The position numbers and the translations under genes are program-made. Below are positions 16,528-24,777 of a DNA stretch of 64,000 nucleotides, piece by piece; the first letter of the stretch is position 1; each line of letters opens with the position of its first letter. Location of the stretch: the NCBI GenBank assembly GCA_008363385.1, contig RHKY01000017.1, positions 62,001 through 126,000 on the forward strand, read 5' to 3'. Origin of the DNA: Acidobacteriota bacterium (GTDB taxonomy: Bacteria; Acidobacteriota; Thermoanaerobaculia; UBA5066). The notes beneath the pieces were generated by a model that saw only the letters and a program-made list of their open reading frames with translations, was not told the origin of the DNA and ran no database searches.

Positions 16528-16683
16528 GGCTCCTCCTCGTGATCCGATGGAATCGGACGATTCGTCGGCGGGACGCGCCCGACGCGGACGAGACCCCGCT
16601 CCTGGGCTCCCGTGTCCGCGTGGCTGCGATCAGACGTCGTTCCGGTGCGCAGACGACACACCGGTGCACCTCTTCTGGAGGTC

Positions 16684-16712
16684 AATCTGCGTTTGACCCG
16701 AGCGGCTGTCAA
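16684..16712 (-). promoter_or_regulatory. sigma-70 type promoter of maeA
   Basis: TTGACA (16712-16707), a 17-base spacer and CAGATT (16689-16684) on the minus strand. The same two hexamers with the same spacing precede the aspzincin gene at 34765, which supports both. The predicted leader is about 150 bases. Confidence 0.6.
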
Positions 16713-16747
16713 CACGCTTCGGAGGATTCGGGACGCTCGGACGGCTT

Positions 16748-16780
16748 GCGCTTCCGAAAGCGCCCGCCCGCGGCGCGGGC
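16748..16780 (-). terminator. tandem hairpins downstream of the RRM gene
   Basis: Two perfect inverted repeats in a row: GCCCGC-GGC-GCGGGC at 16766-16780 and GCGCTT-CCGA-AAGCGC at 16748-16763. They lie about 115 bases past the RRM stop on the minus strand. There is no long T-tract, so their role as terminator is only likely. Confidence 0.4.
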
Positions 16781-16893
16781 TCCGACGACGGCGACGAGGA
16801 GCCCGGCCGGCCCCTTCGGGCGGGCAGAGGGGACCGGCGGCCGGGAGACGGGGGTGGACCCAGCCTCCCGGCGCCGATCCGGGCCGGTACGAG

Positions 16894-17163
16894 CTAGTAC
16901 CGGCTCCGGCCGCCGCCGCGGCTCTCCTGCGGCTTGGCCTCGTTGACGCGGAGCGAGCGGCCGTCGACCTCTCGGCCGTTGAGGGCGCTCATGGCCTTCT
17001 TCGCGTCGGCGTCCGCCATCTCGACGAAGCCGAAGCCCTTCGAGGAGCCGGTGTCGCGGTCGGTGATGACGCGGGCCGACTCGACCTGGCCGAACGGCGA
17101 GAAGAGCTCGGCGAGGGTGGCGTCGTTGGTGGAGTAGGAGAGGTTTCCGACGTAGATCTTCAT
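16894..17163 (-). CDS. small RRM RNA-binding protein
   Basis: 89 residues, one RNA recognition motif. RNP2 is IYVGNL at 3-8 and RNP1 is KGFGFVEM near 43-50. The tail is short, basic and glycine-rich (ESRGGGRSRY). Such single-RRM proteins are found in cyanobacteria and many other bacteria, often cold-induced, and act as RNA chaperones. The start is ATG 17163 preceded by GAGGACCCC. It is monocistronic, divergent from the TPR/FG-GAP gene. An inverted repeat GCCACGT (17273-17279) / ACGTGGC (17310-17316) lies in its upstream region. Confidence 0.93.
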   Translation of the reverse strand: MKIYVGNLSYSTNDATLAELFSPFGQVESARVITDRDTGSSKGFGFVEMADADAKKAMSALNGREVDGRSLRVNEAKPQESRGGGRSRY

Positions 17164-17396
17164 CTGGGGTCCTCGTGTGCGAGCCCTCGGTTGGACCGAG
17201 AGCGACTTGGAGAGAGTGGGGAGGAAGCGCGAGAAGGACGGGGCCTGCTGGGTTCGCCATGCCGCGCCGTCCGCCACGTGGGTGGCCAGCCAGGGAGCGC
17301 AGTGAGCCAACGTGGCCGGCCCCAGGTTAACAGATCCCCCGCCGGCGAGCGGGGCGCACCGCCACGCGAGGAGGGGAGACGCCCCCGGCCCGGGCC

Positions 17397-17402
17397 GATA
17401 AT
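17397..17402 (+). promoter_or_regulatory. -10-like GATAAT eight bases before ATG
   Basis: GATAAT, eight bases (CGGCTGCC), then ATG 17411. There is no Shine-Dalgarno sequence, so a leaderless transcript is likely. Confidence 0.5.
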
Positions 17403-17410
17403 CGGCTGCC

Positions 17411-20400
17411 ATGGTCCGCGCCCTGCCCGTCTCCTTCGCCGCGCTCCTCCTCGCCGTTCCTGCCGCCGCCGCCCCCGCGCCCGCTCCGATTCCCCCCGAG
17501 AAGGCGTCGAAGATCCTCTCGGCCCGCAACCTGGGCCTCGCCCAGCTGGAGGAGGGGAAGAACAGGGACGCGCGCCGGTCGTTCGAGCGCCTCGCGGAGC
17601 TGGTCCCCGACGACCCCCTGCCGTACGCCAACGCGGCGGTCGCCGCGCTCCGCGACAACGACTTCGCCGCCGCCGACACCCTCCTCGGGAAGGCGACGAA
17701 GGCGGGCGGGGAACGGAGCGACCTGCTCGCCATCCGGGCCGCGATCGAGGACGCCCGCAACCGGCCCGAGGAGGCGCGCGCGGCGCTCGCCCGGGCCGCG
17801 GCGGTGAACCCGAGGGACCTCGAGTCGCGCTGGCGGTTCGTCCGGTCGGTGGAGGCGCTTCCCCAGCCGGCCCCCGCGCTGAAGGAGGCGCGCCGGAAGG
17901 CCCTGGCCGAGATCGTGGCCGTCTCCCCCTCGAACCTCCCGTCGCGGCTGAAGCTCCTCCTCCACGACCTGGAGGCGGGGTCCGCCGCCGAGGCGGGCGC
18001 CAACCTCGCCGAGGTCGCCTCGATCCTCGCGGACGCCGACGCCAAGACGAAGCGGTTCCTCGGCGAGTCGCAGGAGGCGTTCCGGAAGGGAGACTTCAAG
18101 ACGGCCGGGCTGAAGGCGCGCGTCCTGGAGAACCTCCTCCGGGTGACGCCGCAGTACCAGCAGTCGCTCGCCGAGCTCTTCACGAACGTCGTCGGGCTGC
18201 CGCTCGACACGCTCAAGCCGGAGGTCGAGGCCTCGCTCCGGCCGAGGTCCTCCGCGGCGATCCCGGTCTCCTTCCGGGCCTCGGGGGGGAAGGCGGAGGA
18301 CCCCGGCGTCACGCTGCGCCGCGTCGACCTCTCCGGAACCGGCAAGGCGGAGGTCTACGCTGTCCCCGCGCCGCACGGGGCGGCGACCTTCCTCGACCAC
18401 GACCTGGACGGCGACCTGGACGTCTACCTCGCTTCGGGCCCCGGCCCCGACAAGCTGCTGCGCAACAACATGGACGGGACCTTCACGGACGTGACGGCGG
18501 GGACGGGCGACCCGGCCTTCCGGTCGACGGGGTGCGTCGTCTCGGACTTCGACCGGGACGGGGACCTCGACCTGGCCTGCGTGGAGGCGTCGGGGAAGGT
18601 CGTCCTCCGCTCCAACCAGCGCCAGGGGCGGTTCCGGAGCCTCCCCGTCGACGCGCAGCGGGCGGCGGCGCTCGACGCCGCGGACCTGGACGCCGACGGC
18701 GTCCCGGACCTCGCCGTCGCGACGAAGGACGGGGCCGCCGTCCTCCGCGGGACCGGCGACGGCGGCTTCGCGCGGCTTCCGCCCGGGGACCTGGCGAAGC
18801 TGCCCGCGGCGTTCGACCCCCGCGCGGTCGTCCTGGCGGACCTGGACAACGACGGCTTCCCGGACCTCGTCGTCTCGGGCGCCTCGGCGACGGCGGCGTT
18901 CCGGAACACCGGGGGGGCCTTCGCCGAGTGGGCGACCCTGCCGAAGGGGACGGGGCCGGCCGAGAGGATGGCCGCCCTCGACGCCGACTCCGACGGGGAC
19001 CTCGACCTCGTCCTCTCCTCGGGCGGCAAGCCGGTCCTCCTGACGAACGACGGAGGGAACGCCAACGGCTGGCTCGTCGTCGTCCTGGAGGGGCTCCAGA
19101 CCGGCTCGGGGAAGGTGAACCGGGCCGGGCTCGGGTCGACCGTCGAGGTGAAGGCGGGCGACCTCTACGTCGCCCGGACGGTCGGCGTCCTGCCGACGCA
19201 CTTCGGCCTCGGGCCGAGGACGAAGGCCGACGTCGTGAGGACCCTCTTCACGAACGGGGTCCCCCAGAACAGCCTCGACCAGAGGGCGCGGACGGTGGTG
19301 AAGGAGGTCCAGATCCTGAAGGGCTCCTGCCCGTTCGTCTACGCCCTCAACGGCGCGACGGGGGAGTGGGGGTTCGTCAGCGACGCGCTGGGCCGCGCGC
19401 CGATCGGGCTCCTCTACGACGGCGTCCACCTGGCGGGGGCCGACACGCTGGAGTGGCTCCACGTCGACGGGGGCCTCCTGCAGCCGACGCCCGACGGCCG
19501 CCTCCTCCTGGACTACACCGAGGAGCTGTGGGAGGTGGCGTACCTCGACGAGGCGACGCTCGTCGCCGTGGACCACCCGGACGGGACGCTCGTCGTCCCG
19601 AACGAGCGGATGACCACCGAGCCGCTCGAGAGGAAGCTCTTCACCGTCGCCTTCCCCCGCCCCCCTCGCGCGGCCACGAGCGACGCCTCGGGGCGGGAGG
19701 CCGACGTCCTCGCGCGCCTCCTCTACCGGGACAAGCGGTACGTCGACCCCGGCCCCGAGACGCGCTACCAGGGGGTCCGCAACGAGCACGCCCTCGTCCT
19801 CGACCTGGGCCCGGTCCGGCGGACGGACCGCGTCGTCCTCTTCCTGGACGGCTGGATCTTCTACACCGACACCTCGATCAACGTCTCGATCTCCCAGCGG
19901 AAGGACCTGGCCCACTTCCCGCCCGTCCTGGAGGTGCCGGACGGCAAGGGGGGCTGGAGGACGGCGATCGCCTCGCTCGGCTTCCCCGCGGGGAAGACGA
20001 AGACGATGCCGGTCGACCTGACGGGCCTCCTCGACCCCTCCGACCCGCGCGTGAGGATCCGGACGACGATGGCGATCTTCTGGGACCAGGCCTTCGTGAC
20101 GGTGAACGACCCGCCGGTCCCGGTCGTCTCGACGCTGCTCCCGCCGGAGCGGGCCACGCTCACCGTGCGCGGCTTCTCGAGGCGGTACCGGGAGACGCCG
20201 GACGGGCCGGAGCTCTTCGACCACGACGACGTGACTCCTGGCCCGCTCTGGCCCGACGTCCCGGGGCGGCTGACGCGGCTGGGCGACGTCACCGAGCTCC
20301 TCCGCGCCACCGACGACAGGTACGTCGCCTTCCAGGGGGGCGACGCGATCCGGATCGAGTACGACGCCACGGCGCTCCCCCCCCTTCCGCCCGGCTTCCG

Positions 20401-20635
20401 GCGGGACTGGGTGCTCGTCTCGGACGGCTGGGACAAGGACTTCGACAAGAACACGGTGACCGGCGAGAGCGTCGAGCCGTGGCCCTTCCACGGGATGTCC
20501 GCCTACCCGCCCCCGGAGGGGGAACGGCACCCGGACCCGGCGTTCCTCCAGGAGTGGATGACCCGGCCGACGGGCCCCGAGGCCTTCTGGAAGGCGGTCC
20601 GCGACCACCGCCTCGGGGCGGGCGGCGGGCGTTGA
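17411..20635 (+). CDS. secreted TPR / FG-GAP repeat protein with unknown C-terminal region
   Basis: 1074 residues. Signal peptide at 1-24 (PVSFAALLLAVPAAAAPAPA). Residues 35-270 are TPR-like helical repeats (NLGLAQLEEGKNRDARRSFE, LLGKATKAGG, NLLRVTPQYQ). Residues 290-560 are FG-GAP/VCBS blades with loops DHDLDGDLDV, DFDRDGDLDL, DLDADGVPDL, DLDNDGFPDL and DADSDGDLDL. An ASPIC/UnbV-like stretch (RAGLGSTVEVKAG, LPTHFGLG, FTNGVPQNS) follows. About 430 C-terminal residues are unassigned (YALNGATGEWGFVSDALG, VLFLDGWIFYTDTSINVSIS, WVLVSDGWDKDFDKNTVTGE), possibly a carbohydrate- or protein-binding fold. The next gene follows almost without gap. The role is unknown; a surface or periplasmic scaffold is inferred. 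Confidence 0.82.
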   Translation: MVRALPVSFAALLLAVPAAAAPAPAPIPPEKASKILSARNLGLAQLEEGKNRDARRSFERLAELVPDDPLPYANAAVAALRDNDFAAADTLLGKATKAGGERSDLLAIRAAIEDARNRPEEARAALARAAAVNPRDLESRWRFVRSVEALPQPAPALKEARRKALAEIVAVSPSNLPSRLKLLLHDLEAGSAAEAGANLAEVASILADADAKTKRFLGESQEAFRKGDFKTAGLKARVLENLLRVTPQYQQSLAELFTNVVGLPLDTLKPEVEASLRPRSSAAIPVSFRASGGKAEDPGVTLRRVDLSGTGKAEVYAVPAPHGAATFLDHDLDGDLDVYLASGPGPDKLLRNNMDGTFTDVTAGTGDPAFRSTGCVVSDFDRDGDLDLACVEASGKVVLRSNQRQGRFRSLPVDAQRAAALDAADLDADGVPDLAVATKDGAAVLRGTGDGGFARLPPGDLAKLPAAFDPRAVVLADLDNDGFPDLVVSGASATAAFRNTGGAFAEWATLPKGTGPAERMAALDADSDGDLDLVLSSGGKPVLLTNDGGNANGWLVVVLEGLQTGSGKVNRAGLGSTVEVKAGDLYVARTVGVLPTHFGLGPRTKADVVRTLFTNGVPQNSLDQRARTVVKEVQILKGSCPFVYALNGATGEWGFVSDALGRAPIGLLYDGVHLAGADTLEWLHVDGGLLQPTPDGRLLLDYTEELWEVAYLDEATLVAVDHPDGTLVVPNERMTTEPLERKLFTVAFPRPPRAATSDASGREADVLARLLYRDKRYVDPGPETRYQGVRNEHALVLDLGPVRRTDRVVLFLDGWIFYTDTSINVSISQRKDLAHFPPVLEVPDGKGGWRTAIASLGFPAGKTKTMPVDLTGLLDPSDPRVRIRTTMAIFWDQAFVTVNDPPVPVVSTLLPPERATLTVRGFSRRYRETPDGPELFDHDDVTPGPLWPDVPGRLTRLGDVTELLRATDDRYVAFQGGDAIRIEYDATALPPLPPGFRRDWVLVSDGWDKDFDKNTVTGESVEPWPFHGMSAYPPPEGERHPDPAFLQEWMTRPTGPEAFWKAVRDHRLGAGGGR

Positions 20636-20643
20636 GGGGGCTC

Positions 20644-22374
20644 GTGCCCCGGGGGCCGGCCCGCGGGGCCGCCGTGGCCGCCGCCGGGCTCGCCGTCGCG
20701 CTCCTCCTGGCCCTGCGCCTCGGCGGCGAGGCGGCGCCGGTCCTCACCTTCTCCGACGTGACGGCCAGGGCGGGGCTGACGTTCGAGTTCGTGACGGACC
20801 TCAGGCGCGGACGGATGCTGGCGACGATGGGGGGCGGCGTGGCCGCCGGCGACTTCGACGGCGACGACGCGCTGGACCTCTTCTTCACCGGCTCGGTGGC
20901 CGACGGCCGGAAGCCCTTGGCGGGGCCCTGCGGCGTCCTCTACAGGAACCGGGGCGACGGGACGTTCGAGGACGTCACGGAGCGGTCCCGCGTCCGCTCC
21001 TGCGGCTGGACGATGGGGGCGTCGTGGGTGGACCTCGACTCGAACGGCCGCCTCGACCTCGTCGTCACCGGCCTGGGCCGGACCGAGGTCTGGATGAACC
21101 ACGGCGGGACGTTCGAGGCGGTGGACCGCGCGCGCGGGATCGTGGCCGAGCGGTTCGCCATCGGCCTGGCCGCCGGCGACGTGACCGGCGACGGGCGGGT
21201 CGACCTCTACGTCCTGAACTACCTGGAGACCGACTACGTCCGCGAGAACTCCTTCCCGCAGTTCCAGCTCCGGCTCCCCGAGGACTACGCCGGGCAGGAC
21301 GCCTACCTCTTCGTCCAGCGGGAGGACGGGACGTTCGAGGACCGCGCCGCCGCGGCGGGCGTGACGAACCGGGAGGGGAAGGGGCTGGCGGCGGTCTTCT
21401 TCGACTACGACGGGGACGGCGTGAGCGACCTCTACGTCACGAACGACCGGGTGCCGAACAAGCTCTGGCGCGGGCGCGGGGACGGCACGTTCGAGGACGT
21501 CACGGACGAGGCCGGCGCCGGCAAGCGCGAGCAGCCGGAGGCGCGCGCCGGGATGGGGCTGTCCGTCGGCGACCTGGACGGGGACGGCCGGCCCGAGGTC
21601 ATGGTGACGAACTACGCGGGCGAGCCCAACAGCCTCTACCGGAACGTGGAGGGGGTGCTCTTCGACGACGCCACGGAGACGTCGGGGATCGCCCGGGCCT
21701 CCCACCCGCAGGTGCAGTGGGGCTCCGACTTCCCCGACCTCGACGACGACGGTCGGCCCGACGTGGTGGCGGCCTCGGGGAGCCTGATCCCGAAGATCTT
21801 CAACGTCTTCGGCTCGCTCTTCCGGAGGGAGGACTTCAAGTTCTACAACCGCGGCGACCGGAGCTACAAGCAGCCGCCGCTCGTCTGGCGCAACCTCGGC
21901 GACGGGCGGTTCGCCGCCGTGAGCGGCACGGCCGGCGACTGGGGGCGGACGAAGGTCTCGGCGCGCGGCCTGGCCACGGGGGACGTGGACGGGGACGGCC
22001 GCCTCGACGTCGCCCTGGCGGCGGTCAAGGGAGGGATCCGGCTCTTCAGGAACGACACCCGCGTCCCCGGGGCCAACGCGCTCGAGATCCTCCCCGTCGC
22101 GGGGAAGGACCGCCGGACCCCCCTCGGCACGAAGGTGGTCGTCACGGCGGGGGGGCGGCGGCAGGTCAAGGAGTTCCTCCTGAGGCCGTCCTACGCCTCC
22201 GGGGCCTGGACGCCGCTCCACTTCGGCCTCGGCCAGGCCCTTGCCGCCGAGACGGTCGAGGTGATCCTGCCCGGGGGGACCGAGCCGGCGCTCGTCTTCC
22301 GGGACGTCGCCGCCAACAAGCTGTACGCGCTCCGGGACGGCCGCCTCGACGCGCGGCGGGCGCTCCGTCGCTGA
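20644..22374 (+). CDS. CRTAC1-type FG-GAP / ASPIC-UnbV protein
   Basis: 576 residues from GTG 20644, which follows GAGGGGG. A TTG at 20632 overlapping the upstream stop is an alternative. The N-terminus is a hydrophobic signal or anchor (GLAVALLLALRLGGEAA). The seven calcium loops are DFDGDDALDL, DLDSNGRLDL, DVTGDGRVDL, DYDGDGVSDL, DLDGDGRPEV, DLDDDGRPDV and DVDGDGRLDV. The tail carries ASPIC/UnbV features (LEILPVAGKDRRTPLGTKVV, WTPLHFGLGQA, VEVILPGGT). It is a close paralog of the gene at 26044; both share PNSLYRNVEG and LEILPVAG. It probably forms an operon with the genes on both sides. It is secreted or membrane-anchored, with unknown ligand. Confidence 0.85.
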   Translation: MPRGPARGAAVAAAGLAVALLLALRLGGEAAPVLTFSDVTARAGLTFEFVTDLRRGRMLATMGGGVAAGDFDGDDALDLFFTGSVADGRKPLAGPCGVLYRNRGDGTFEDVTERSRVRSCGWTMGASWVDLDSNGRLDLVVTGLGRTEVWMNHGGTFEAVDRARGIVAERFAIGLAAGDVTGDGRVDLYVLNYLETDYVRENSFPQFQLRLPEDYAGQDAYLFVQREDGTFEDRAAAAGVTNREGKGLAAVFFDYDGDGVSDLYVTNDRVPNKLWRGRGDGTFEDVTDEAGAGKREQPEARAGMGLSVGDLDGDGRPEVMVTNYAGEPNSLYRNVEGVLFDDATETSGIARASHPQVQWGSDFPDLDDDGRPDVVAASGSLIPKIFNVFGSLFRREDFKFYNRGDRSYKQPPLVWRNLGDGRFAAVSGTAGDWGRTKVSARGLATGDVDGDGRLDVALAAVKGGIRLFRNDTRVPGANALEILPVAGKDRRTPLGTKVVVTAGGRRQVKEFLLRPSYASGAWTPLHFGLGQALAAETVEVILPGGTEPALVFRDVAANKLYALRDGRLDARRALRR

Positions 22375-22397
22375 AGAGGGCCGGCCGGGGAGCCGCC

Positions 22398-23495
22398 GTG
22401 AGCCGACGCCGGAACCTCCTCGCAGCCGCTTTCGCGTTCTTCCTGGCCTCCCCTGCCCTCGCCGCCGCCGGCGGGACAGAGAAGCCCTGGGCCGAGGCGC
22501 TCGCCGAGCGAAGGGTCGACCCGGCCTCGGTCCCCGACCCCCTCCGGGTCACGGAGGAGATGCGCCGGTTCGCCGAGGAGGCCGCGCCGGCCGGCCGTCC
22601 CGCGCCGGAGCGGCTCGCCGCGCTCCAGCGGGCGCTCTACGACCCGTCACGGTTCCGGTTCGCCTACGACGAACGGGGCACCCTCCCCGCTCCGGAGGCC
22701 TTCGAGCGGAGAGGCGGCAACTGCGTCGCCTTCACGAACCTCTTCCTCGCCCTCGGCCGCTCCCTGGGCCTGCCGCTGTCGGCTGGCCTGGCCGCGGGGC
22801 GGCGCGGCGCCGAGAAGGAGGGGGACCTGGTCGTCGTCCGGTCGCACGTCGTGGCGACGATGCCTTGGGGGCCGAGGCTCCTCGTCTTCGACTTCTTCAG
22901 CGCCGAAGCCGACGCCGCCGCGGGCATCCGCCCGCTGTCGGACCTGGAGCTGGCGGCCGTGTTCCTCGGGAACCTCGGCGTCGACGAGATCCGCGCGGGG
23001 CGCCCCGAGAAGGCCCTGTCGGTCCTGTCGGACGCCGTCCGGCTCGGGCCGGAGATCGCCGCGCTCCACGTCGGCCTCGGGGTGGCGCTCTGGCACGTGG
23101 GCCGCGTCGCCGACGCCGAGACCGCCTTCCGCACCGCCCGGGCCCGCGACCCCGGCGAGGTGAGCGCGGCCCACGACCTGGCGAGCCTCCTGGCCGCGCG
23201 GGGCGAGCGGCAGGAGGCGCTCCGGCTCCTCAGGGCCGCCGACCTCGGGCGGGCGCCCGGCCCGACGTGGCTCCTCCGCGGGAACCTGGAGCTGGCCCTC
23301 GGCAAGCTCCCGGACGCCGTCCGGAGCTTCCGGAAGGCCCACGCCCTCTCCCCGCGCTCGGTGGAGCCGCTCCTGGCCGTGGCGCGGGCCGAGGAGGCGC
23401 GCGGGAGGCACCCGGAGGCGACCGCTGCCCTCCGCGAGGCCCTGGCCTTGCGGCCGGGCGACCCCGACGTCCTCCGCCTCCTGGACGGGCGCTGA
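22398..23495 (+). CDS. secreted transglutaminase-like / TPR protein
   Basis: 365 residues. It starts at GTG 22398 after GGGGAG, 23 bases behind the CRTAC1 gene. Signal peptide at 1-24 (LLAAAFAFFLASPALAAAGG). Residues 85-185 look like a transglutaminase-like cysteine-protease fold: FERRGGNCVAFTNLFLALGR with the catalytic Cys, RSHVVATMPWG with a candidate His, and LLVFDFF with a candidate Asp. From about 190 to the end are five or so TPR units (EIRAGRPEKALSVLSDAVRL, VGRVADAETAFRTARA, GKLPDAVRSFRKAHAL, RHPEATAALREALAL). This architecture is known from uncharacterised secreted proteins. It could cleave or crosslink neighbouring surface proteins, but that is speculation. Confidence 0.8.
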   Translation: MSRRRNLLAAAFAFFLASPALAAAGGTEKPWAEALAERRVDPASVPDPLRVTEEMRRFAEEAAPAGRPAPERLAALQRALYDPSRFRFAYDERGTLPAPEAFERRGGNCVAFTNLFLALGRSLGLPLSAGLAAGRRGAEKEGDLVVVRSHVVATMPWGPRLLVFDFFSAEADAAAGIRPLSDLELAAVFLGNLGVDEIRAGRPEKALSVLSDAVRLGPEIAALHVGLGVALWHVGRVADAETAFRTARARDPGEVSAAHDLASLLAARGERQEALRLLRAADLGRAPGPTWLLRGNLELALGKLPDAVRSFRKAHALSPRSVEPLLAVARAEEARGRHPEATAALREALALRPGDPDVLRLLDGR

Positions 23496-23576
23496 GCGGG
23501 CGATCTCTCGCGCGCCCCGCCTTCACGGGGGCGGGACGTGTAACTTCCGTCCCGGTCGGGTGTCTCTGGAGGGAGG

Positions 23577-24116
23577 ATGACAGGCCTCGAAGCCGTCTCG
23601 ACCGAGTCCGCCGCCTGGCGGAGCGCCTTCTCGGACCACTCGGGCCCGGTCCTCCAGTTCCTGAGGAGGCGCCTCCCGCCCGCCGACGCCGAGGATCTCC
23701 TCCAGGAGACCTTCCTGCGCGCCATGCGCGCGGGCTCCCCGGACCGGATCGAGAACCTCCGCTCGTACCTCTTCGCGACGGCCAAGCACCTGACGCTCAA
23801 CAGCTTGCGAAGGCCTCGCCCCGTGAAGCCCGCGACGGGGGCGCCCGACCCGATCGAGGAGATGTCCGCGGGCGAGCCCGGCCCGGACGGCGAGGCCTCG
23901 TATCGCTTCCTCTCCGCCGCCCTCTCGCGCGAGCTGGCCACCCTCCCGCGGAGCCACCGCGAGGCCTTCGAGCTGGCGGTGCTGGACGGGCGCTCCTACG
24001 AGGAGGTCGCCCGGGCGACCGGGACGACCCTCGCCCAGGTCAAGGTCCACGTCTACCGCGCGCGGCGCCGCCTGGCCTCCGCGCTCGAGACCTACCGCCG
24101 GGGAGCCAGCCGATGA
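23577..24116 (+). CDS. ECF-type RNA polymerase sigma factor
   Basis: 179 residues, sigma-70 family group 4. Region 2 at about 18-85 carries DAEDLLQETFLRAM (core binding) and YLFATAKHLTLN (-10 recognition). Region 4 at about 118-172 has LATLPRSHREAFELAVLDG and the helix-turn-helix SYEEVARATGT with VKVHVYRARRRL. A linker of about 35 residues separates them. The start is ATG 23577 after TGGAGGG. Its stop overlaps the ATG of the anti-sigma gene (ATGA), the standard stoichiometric coupling of such pairs. The upstream sequence may hold its own autoregulated promoter. The target genes are probably envelope functions, including the third gene of this operon. Confidence 0.93.
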   Translation: MTGLEAVSTESAAWRSAFSDHSGPVLQFLRRRLPPADAEDLLQETFLRAMRAGSPDRIENLRSYLFATAKHLTLNSLRRPRPVKPATGAPDPIEEMSAGEPGPDGEASYRFLSAALSRELATLPRSHREAFELAVLDGRSYEEVARATGTTLAQVKVHVYRARRRLASALETYRRGASR

Positions 24117-24760
24117 GCCGAACGACGAGCGCCGGAGCCTGCGAAGCCTTCTCCGAGTCGATCTCCGCCTTCCTCGACGGAGAGCTCCCCTTCCCCGACG
24201 CGCTCCCGGCGGTCGACCACGTGGCGTCCTGCGAGGCGTGCCGGCGCTTCTACCTCGCCTCCCGCGAGCTGGCCGAGCGGCTCGCTTCCCGCCCGGCGCC
24301 CCCCGTGCCGGCCGAGCTGTCGCGGCGCTTCGAAGCCCGCGGCCGCGAGCGGGAGGCGGCCCCCCTCCGCCTCGGGGCTCCCGGGGGCCGGAGGCGCCGG
24401 TGGGCCGCCGCCGCCGCGCTCGCCGCCGCGGTCGTCCTCGCCTTCGTCCTGACGCGGCGAAGCCCCTTGCCGGGCGGGACGGCCGGCTCCGTCGGGGTGG
24501 CCTCGCCGGCGAAGCTGACCGAGATCGTCGTGGAGGGGGCGCGGGGCCGGATGACCGACGAGCGCTTCGTCTCCCTCCTGGCCGAGATCCTCTCGGCCGA
24601 CCGGAAGTACCACCGCGAGACCGAGCGGGTCCTCCGCTTCGTCCTCGGGCGCGAAGGTTCGCCCGAGGACGAGGACGCCCGCGAGGCCGAGCCCGGCGAG
24701 GCGGGAGAGGAGGGGCCGGCCGAGGCCGCACGCCCCTCCCCCCCCCGACTCCCGTCCTGA
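24113..24760 (+). CDS. anti-sigma factor with zinc finger (HC2 type)
   Basis: 215 residues. The N-terminus CEAFSESISAFLDGELPF followed by DHVASCEACRRFY gives the H-x3-C-x2-C zinc site of ZAS-domain anti-sigma factors. A single membrane helix lies near 100-122 (WAAAAALAAAVVLAFVLT). The periplasmic part of about 90 residues contains KLTEIVVEGARGRMTDERFV and LAEILSADRKYHRETERV, and ends in an acidic Glu/Ala-rich tail. It should hold the ECF factor at the membrane until signalled. It sits between its sigma factor (ATGA overlap) and a secreted repeat protein 17 bases downstream, which may be sensor or regulon product. Confidence 0.9.
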   Translation: MSRTTSAGACEAFSESISAFLDGELPFPDALPAVDHVASCEACRRFYLASRELAERLASRPAPPVPAELSRRFEARGREREAAPLRLGAPGGRRRRWAAAAALAAAVVLAFVLTRRSPLPGGTAGSVGVASPAKLTEIVVEGARGRMTDERFVSLLAEILSADRKYHRETERVLRFVLGREGSPEDEDAREAEPGEAGEEGPAEAARPSPPRLPS

Positions 24761-24777
24761 CCCAGAAGGAGCCGACC

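Larger units (their letters stand above)
16528..16893. other. 366-base intergenic region: maeA promoter and RRM-gene 3' hairpins
   Basis: No believable gene. It holds the leader and promoter of the malic enzyme gene (16684-16712) and two stacked hairpins that follow the RRM gene (16748-16780). A 63-codon open frame on the minus strand lacks codon bias and a ribosome site. Confidence 0.6.

Noticed and set aside
16524-16715. 63-codon minus-strand frame upstream of maeA
   Set aside because: No ribosome site, no codon bias, and it overlaps the maeA promoter and leader.
17273-17316. GCCACGT/ACGTGGC inverted repeat as a proven operator of the RRM gene
   Set aside because: The arms are seven bases with a 30-base spacer, too loose for a firm call. 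It is mentioned only in the RRM gene entry.
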